This document shows positions 60,661-64,000 of a stretch of DNA of 64,000 nucleotides, in pieces. Each line of letters starts with the position of its first letter. Position 1 is the first letter of the stretch. A model generated the notes under the pieces. That model worked only from the letters and a program-made list of their open reading frames with translations. It was not told the origin of the DNA and made no database searches. Source of the DNA: Clavibacter michiganensis (GTDB taxonomy: Bacteria; Actinomycetota; Actinomycetes; Actinomycetales; Microbacteriaceae); contig NZ_CP080437.1 in assembly GCF_021216655.1 (NCBI RefSeq), positions 2,542,001 to 2,606,000 of the forward strand. Direction: 5' to 3'. The position numbers were made by a program, and so were the translations under genes.

Positions 60661-61860
60661 TCACGCCGGGGCCGATCCGCGTCGGGCGCCGGCCACGCGA
60701 CGGCAGGCCTCCTCGACGCCGCGGGCGTGCGCGGCGGGGGCGACCTCGGCCGCGAGGTGCCTGGCGTCGCGGGCGGGGCCCTCGAGCAGGCGCCGGTCGG
60801 CGGCCAGCCGGAGGATCGACGCGGCCAGCCCCTCCGCGTCCGTGTCGTCGGCGAGCAGCGTCGCCCCGCCGAACTCCGTGGCGAGGACGGGGTCGCTGAC
60901 GAGCGCCGGGCGTCCCTCCGCGAAGGCCTCCATGGCGATCATCGGCTGGTTGTCGAAGCCGAGCGAGGTGATCACGGCCGCGTGCGCCCCGCGGAGGAGC
61001 GCGGTCACCGTGGCGGTCGACACGCGGCCGTGCACCGTGACGCCGGGTGGGACGGCGCCGCGCGGCCGGCCGCCGGCGAGGTCGAGGTGCACGGCGTCCG
61101 GCCCGGACAGCTCGGCGACCAGCCCCGTCGCCTCGAGCATCACGTCGAGCCGCTTCTCGGGCGCGAACCGCGCCGCCCAGACGAGCCGCAGCGCGCCGCT
61201 CGCGGGGAGCTCGGCGGACGCCCCGCGCGCGGTGCAGCTCGTGTTCGAGAGCACCTCGACGGCGGGCAGGCCCGCGCGGCGCAGCGCGACGGCCTGGTGC
61301 GCGGAGGGCGACAGCACGAGGTCGGCCTCGCGGCAGACGGCGAGGGTCATGCCGCGGAGGGCGCTGTCGAGGCGGCGCGGGGCGAGCTGCACCCGGGGAT
61401 CCGGCAGCCCGGTCATCGCGCGGTGGACGGCCGTGACGGCGGGTGCGAGGAACCCGCCCCACGCCGGGCCGCGCAGGAAGAAGGTGTGGACGGTGTGCAG
61501 CGTCGGGATCCCCCGCTCGCGCCCGAGCCGCAGGGCGGTCGCCGCGAGCCCGTGCTCGGAGTGCGTGAGGACGAGGTCGGTGCCGGACCGGTCCATCAGC
61601 GCGCCGAGGTCGCGGCGGGTGGCGGCGTCGGCGCGGATCACCGGCAGGCCGAGGAGGGGCACGGGCAGGGTGGGCGCGACGTCGTAGAGGGCGACGCCCG
61701 TCCCGTGCAGCTCGCGGACGGAGGTCGCGTCGGGTGCCGCGACGGTGACCGCGTGGCCCGCGCGCGCGAGCGCGAGCGCCTGCTGGACGACGGCCGTCTG
61801 GGCCCCACCGAGGTAGGAGAAGGCGTAGTCCATCACGAGGAGGGGTCGGAGGGTGTTCAT
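60661..61860 (-). CDS. GT4-type glycosyltransferase
   Basis: 399 residues. GT-B fold: YLGGAQTAVVQQALALARAGHAVTV near the start, LRLVWAARFAPEKRLDVMLEA for the donor domain, and the E-x7-E motif region FDNQPMIAMEAFAEGRPALVSD near residue 320. It transfers sugar from a nucleotide donor, likely for wall or capsule polymers. The ATG lies eight bases after TAGCGT, so it may be leaderless. Confidence 0.88.
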   Translation of the reverse strand: MNTLRPLLVMDYAFSYLGGAQTAVVQQALALARAGHAVTVAAPDATSVRELHGTGVALYDVAPTLPVPLLGLPVIRADAATRRDLGALMDRSGTDLVLTHSEHGLAATALRLGRERGIPTLHTVHTFFLRGPAWGGFLAPAVTAVHRAMTGLPDPRVQLAPRRLDSALRGMTLAVCREADLVLSPSAHQAVALRRAGLPAVEVLSNTSCTARGASAELPASGALRLVWAARFAPEKRLDVMLEATGLVAELSGPDAVHLDLAGGRPRGAVPPGVTVHGRVSTATVTALLRGAHAAVITSLGFDNQPMIAMEAFAEGRPALVSDPVLATEFGGATLLADDTDAEGLAASILRLAADRRLLEGPARDARHLAAEVAPAAHARGVEEACRRVAGARRGSAPA

Positions 61861-62012
61861 CGCGGCTGACGCTAACCGCCCGCGAGGAGAAGCGGCGGAC
61901 GCCTGGGGAGACCCGGCCGGGTCGGGATGATCCGCGCGCGGGTGCGGCGGATCTGGTACCGGAGCGCGCCGGCACGCGCGCCAGCGGGATCCCGCGTCGA
62001 CGGCCGGCGGGC

Positions 62013-62264
62013 CTAGGCGGAACGCGCCGCCTTGACGAACGCGACGACCGCGTTGGCGTGCCCGTGCCCGAGGCCGTGCTCGGCCTTCAGCCAGGCGACC
62101 ACCTGCATGTGCGGCTCGGCGTCGAGGCGCGCGTCGGCGAGGTCGATCCAGTGCTGGACAGGCTGCCCGTACGTCGTCTCGATGCTCGGGAAGTAGGAGG
62201 CCGGCCCCTTCGCCTTCTGGCGGTCGGGCGGCGGGGGCGGGGCGACGATGCCGTGCGGGCTCAT
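62013..62264 (-). CDS. DUF4287 domain protein
   Basis: 83 residues, one DUF4287 domain: KGPASYFPSIETTYGQPVQHWIDL and VAWLKAEHGLGHGHANAVVAFVK are the conserved stretches. The function of the domain is not known; related proteins also carry a DUF5655 domain, absent here. No ribosome binding site; the ATG lies six bases after TACCGT (leaderless). Confidence 0.85.
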   Translation of the reverse strand: MSPHGIVAPPPPPDRQKAKGPASYFPSIETTYGQPVQHWIDLADARLDAEPHMQVVAWLKAEHGLGHGHANAVVAFVKAARSA

Positions 62265-62399
62265 GCTGCGACGGTACCGGCGGCGCGCGGTCGCGGCCAG
62301 GGCGGGTGCCCGGTCCTGCGCGTGATCCGACCCTGTCGGCCTTCACTAGGAAGTGCTACTATCCAGCTGTTCATCCACCACGTCATCGATGGGAAACCG

Positions 62400-63869
62400 A
62401 TGTCTCGCGACCTTGCAGAGCGACCGCCCCGCGGAGTGGTCCTCGCCGTCACCGCCGCCTCCCTGCCGATGTTCATGGCAGCCCTCGACAGCCTCGTCAT
62501 GACGTTCGCGCTGCCGATCATCAAGCAGGACCTCGACGCGACCGTCGAGCAGCTTCAGTGGTTCGTCAACTCGTACAGCGTGGTGTTCACCGCGTTCATG
62601 CTCCCCGTCGCGGCGCTCGGCGACCGGATCGGCCGCCGCCGGGTGTTCCTCGCCGGCGTCGCGCTCTTCACGCTCGCGTCCATGGGCGCGGCGCTCTCCA
62701 CGAGCTCCGACATGCTCATCGCGATGCGCGCGCTGCAGGGCCTCGGGGCCGCGGGCATCGTCCCGCTCTCCCTCGCGCTCGTCTCCGCATCCACCACGCC
62801 GAAGGTCAGGCCCATCGCGATCGGCGTGTGGGGCGGCGTCAACGGACTCGGCATCGCGGCGGGGCCCATCATCGGCGGCGCCGTCGTGGAGGGCTTCACC
62901 TGGCCGGGCATCTTCTGGCTCAACGTGCCCATCGGCGTCGTGACCATCGCGCTCGTGGCGCTCGCGCTGCGGGAGTCGAAGGGCACCGGCCTCGGGTTCG
63001 ACGGCGCCGGATCCGTCCTCGGCATCGTGTTCACCCTCCCGCTCATCTGGGCGGTCGTCGAGGGGGAGGAGCGCGGCTGGTCGGCTCCGGAGATCATCGG
63101 CGCCTTCGCCGTCTCGGCCGCGGGCCTCGCCGCCTTCATCTGGCACGAGCACCGGAGCCCGCGCGCGTTCCTGCCGCTGCGCTTCTTCCGCGAGCGGGCG
63201 TTCGCGCTCGCCAACGTGGGCGGGCTCCTGTTCAGCGCCGGCGTCTTCGGCGCGATCTTCCTGCTCAGCCAGTTCCTGCAGGTGTCGATGGGCTACGGCG
63301 CGCTCGAGGCCGGCCTCCGGGCGGCGCCGTGGACGCTCGCGCCCATGGTCGTCGCGCCGCTCAGCGGGTTCATCGTGCAGCGGTTTGGCGTGAAGCCCGT
63401 GCTCATCACGGGGCTCGCTCTCCAGGCGGGCGCGATCCTCGTCATCGCCTCCGTGGTGGAGGCGCAGACCGAGTACGGCACCGTCGTGGTCCCGATGGTC
63501 GTCGCGGGCATCGGCATGGGGCTCACCCTCGCGCCGCTCGCCAACGCGGTGCTCACGGGGCGCCGGGACTCGGAGCACGGGATCGCGTCGAGCGTGAACA
63601 GCACGCTCCGCCAGCTCGGCATGGCCGTCGGCATCGCCCTGGCCACCGCGATCTTCGTCGGCAACGGCGACTACCTGCCCGGCCAGCCCTTCGTGGACGG
63701 GATGCGCCCCGCGCTCATCACGTGCGGGATCATCACCGGCGTGGGCGCCATCGCGATGTCCGCCCTGCCGCGCACCGCCAGGTCCGCGGCCGCACCGACC
63801 CCGAGCAGCACCGGAGGCGACGCCGTCGCCGACCCGGCCCGGCCCGCGCGCGCGGGCGCCACCGTGTGA
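62400..63869 (+). CDS. MFS transporter, DHA2 family drug exporter
   Basis: 489 residues. MAALDSLVMTFALPIIKQDLDAT is helix 1 with the family's LDxxxxxxALP pattern; LGDRIGRRRVFL is motif A; MRALQGLGAAGIVPLSLAL and GLGIAAGPIIGGAVVEGFTW are motifs B and C of drug exporters. About fourteen helices. A TACTAT box at 62357-62362 is a likely -10, close to CACT-AGGA-AGTG, a small palindrome. No adjacent regulator in the window. The next gene starts 13 bases later and is probably co-transcribed. Confidence 0.88.
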   Translation: MSRDLAERPPRGVVLAVTAASLPMFMAALDSLVMTFALPIIKQDLDATVEQLQWFVNSYSVVFTAFMLPVAALGDRIGRRRVFLAGVALFTLASMGAALSTSSDMLIAMRALQGLGAAGIVPLSLALVSASTTPKVRPIAIGVWGGVNGLGIAAGPIIGGAVVEGFTWPGIFWLNVPIGVVTIALVALALRESKGTGLGFDGAGSVLGIVFTLPLIWAVVEGEERGWSAPEIIGAFAVSAAGLAAFIWHEHRSPRAFLPLRFFRERAFALANVGGLLFSAGVFGAIFLLSQFLQVSMGYGALEAGLRAAPWTLAPMVVAPLSGFIVQRFGVKPVLITGLALQAGAILVIASVVEAQTEYGTVVVPMVVAGIGMGLTLAPLANAVLTGRRDSEHGIASSVNSTLRQLGMAVGIALATAIFVGNGDYLPGQPFVDGMRPALITCGIITGVGAIAMSALPRTARSAAAPTPSSTGGDAVADPARPARAGATV

Positions 63870-63882
63870 TGGAGGAACGACC

Positions 63883-64000
63883 ATGCCGATGATCCCCTGG
63901 ACCTCCGGGCCCGCATCCCGGACCGCGTCCGCGTCCGCGTCCGCCTCCGCCGAGGTCGTGATCATGGCCTCGCGGTTCGAGCTGACGACCGTGCGCGCGG
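63883..64000 (+). CDS. Start of an unidentified gene, possibly monooxygenase-like (runs off the window)
   Basis: The ATG at 63883 with GGAGG upstream opens a frame to the window end. The visible 39 residues contain a run of Ala-Ser repeats coded by four GCGTCC/GCCTCC hexamers (63925-63948), then VVIMASRFELTTVRA, a start seen in small monooxygenase-like proteins. Too little is present to be sure. Coupled to the DHA2 exporter. Confidence 0.5.
   Translation, partial: MPMIPWTSGPASRTASASASASAEVVIMASRFELTTVRA

Noticed and set aside
62346..63965. A 539-codon minus-strand frame opposite the second DHA2 exporter
   Set aside because: Charged low-complexity product without motifs, antisense to a clear exporter gene.
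1..64000. tRNA, rRNA, CRISPR arrays, insertion sequences, integrases
   Set aside because: I scanned for tRNA 3' ends and cloverleaf arms, spaced repeats and transposase motifs and saw none; a dedicated scan could still find a short RNA gene.

Overview
The window is very G+C-rich, gene-dense actinobacterial chromosome. Codon use, frequent GTG starts, Tat-lipoprotein solute-binding proteins and a strong excess of the hexamer GGATCC point to Microbacteriaceae, most likely Clavibacter (inference; there is no rRNA or other definitive marker in the window). I see no tRNA, rRNA, CRISPR array, insertion sequence or phage gene. About 68 real genes are listed; most other long open frames are G+C-driven shadows.

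Layout. 1-4.2 kb: a TetR/DHA2 efflux pair, then an alpha/beta hydrolase-TetR-membrane protein operon behind two tandem operators. 4.2-10.3 kb: a TetR gene divergent from a sugar operon (Gfo/Idh/MocA oxidoreductase, unknown protein, CUT1-type binding protein and two permeases, no ATPase), closed by a strong hairpin terminator. 10.3-14.3 kb: a RelE/Phd-type toxin-antitoxin pair, then a GH2 glycosidase with a second Gfo/Idh/MocA oxidoreductase. 14.3-17.6 kb: an MMPL exporter and its divergent TetR. 17.6-19.5 kb: an isolated lipase-like protein with a C-terminal membrane region, compositionally unlike its surroundings. 19.5-26.4 kb: mostly small metabolic and housekeeping genes (3-hydroxyacyl-CoA dehydrogenase, flavodoxin-like protein, PAP2 phosphatase, ArfB, luciferase-like monooxygenase, DUF2200, DUF2283, TetR/zinc-type dehydrogenase pair) and an orphan YefM-like fragment. 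26.4-27.95 kb: an AbiE/Men-like helix-turn-helix plus nucleotidyltransferase cassette between two copies of a 17-bp sequence; the nucleotidyltransferase frame has lost its stop codon.

28-35 kb: rhodanese, YdeI/OmdA-like protein, a paired SMR transporter, HAD phosphatase, glycosyltransferase, SolA-like oxidase and a CE7 esterase. 35-43.1 kb: six genes chained by 4-bp overlaps (oligopeptide ABC importer, CocE/NonD hydrolase, TetR) behind a perfect 20-bp palindrome. 43.2-44.7 kb: a secreted protein and a six-TM membrane protein overlapping by 4 bp, a possible toxin/immunity-like pair. 44.8-50.4 kb: APC permease, Bcr/CflA exporter, a tiny secreted cysteine-containing peptide, SDR. 50.4-54.3 kb: an ECF sigma factor overlapping an O6-alkylguanine methyltransferase gene, an orphan response regulator, an LPVTG surface protein. 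54.4-58.8 kb: a third Gfo/Idh/MocA oxidoreductase and a copper-type cluster (His/Met-rich membrane protein, YcnI, PepSY). 58.8-64 kb: LacI regulator, Pr6Pr membrane protein, glycosyltransferase, DUF4287, a second DHA2 exporter and the start of a further gene.

Two themes recur. Local TetR regulators sit beside palindromic operators that can be read directly from the sequence. At least eight genes have a TAnnnT -10 element 6-7 bases before the start codon, which predicts leaderless mRNAs. The accessory candidates most worth testing are the AbiE-like cassette (26.4-27.95 kb), the lone hydrolase-membrane protein (17.6-19.5 kb) and the secreted/membrane pair (43.2-44.7 kb).
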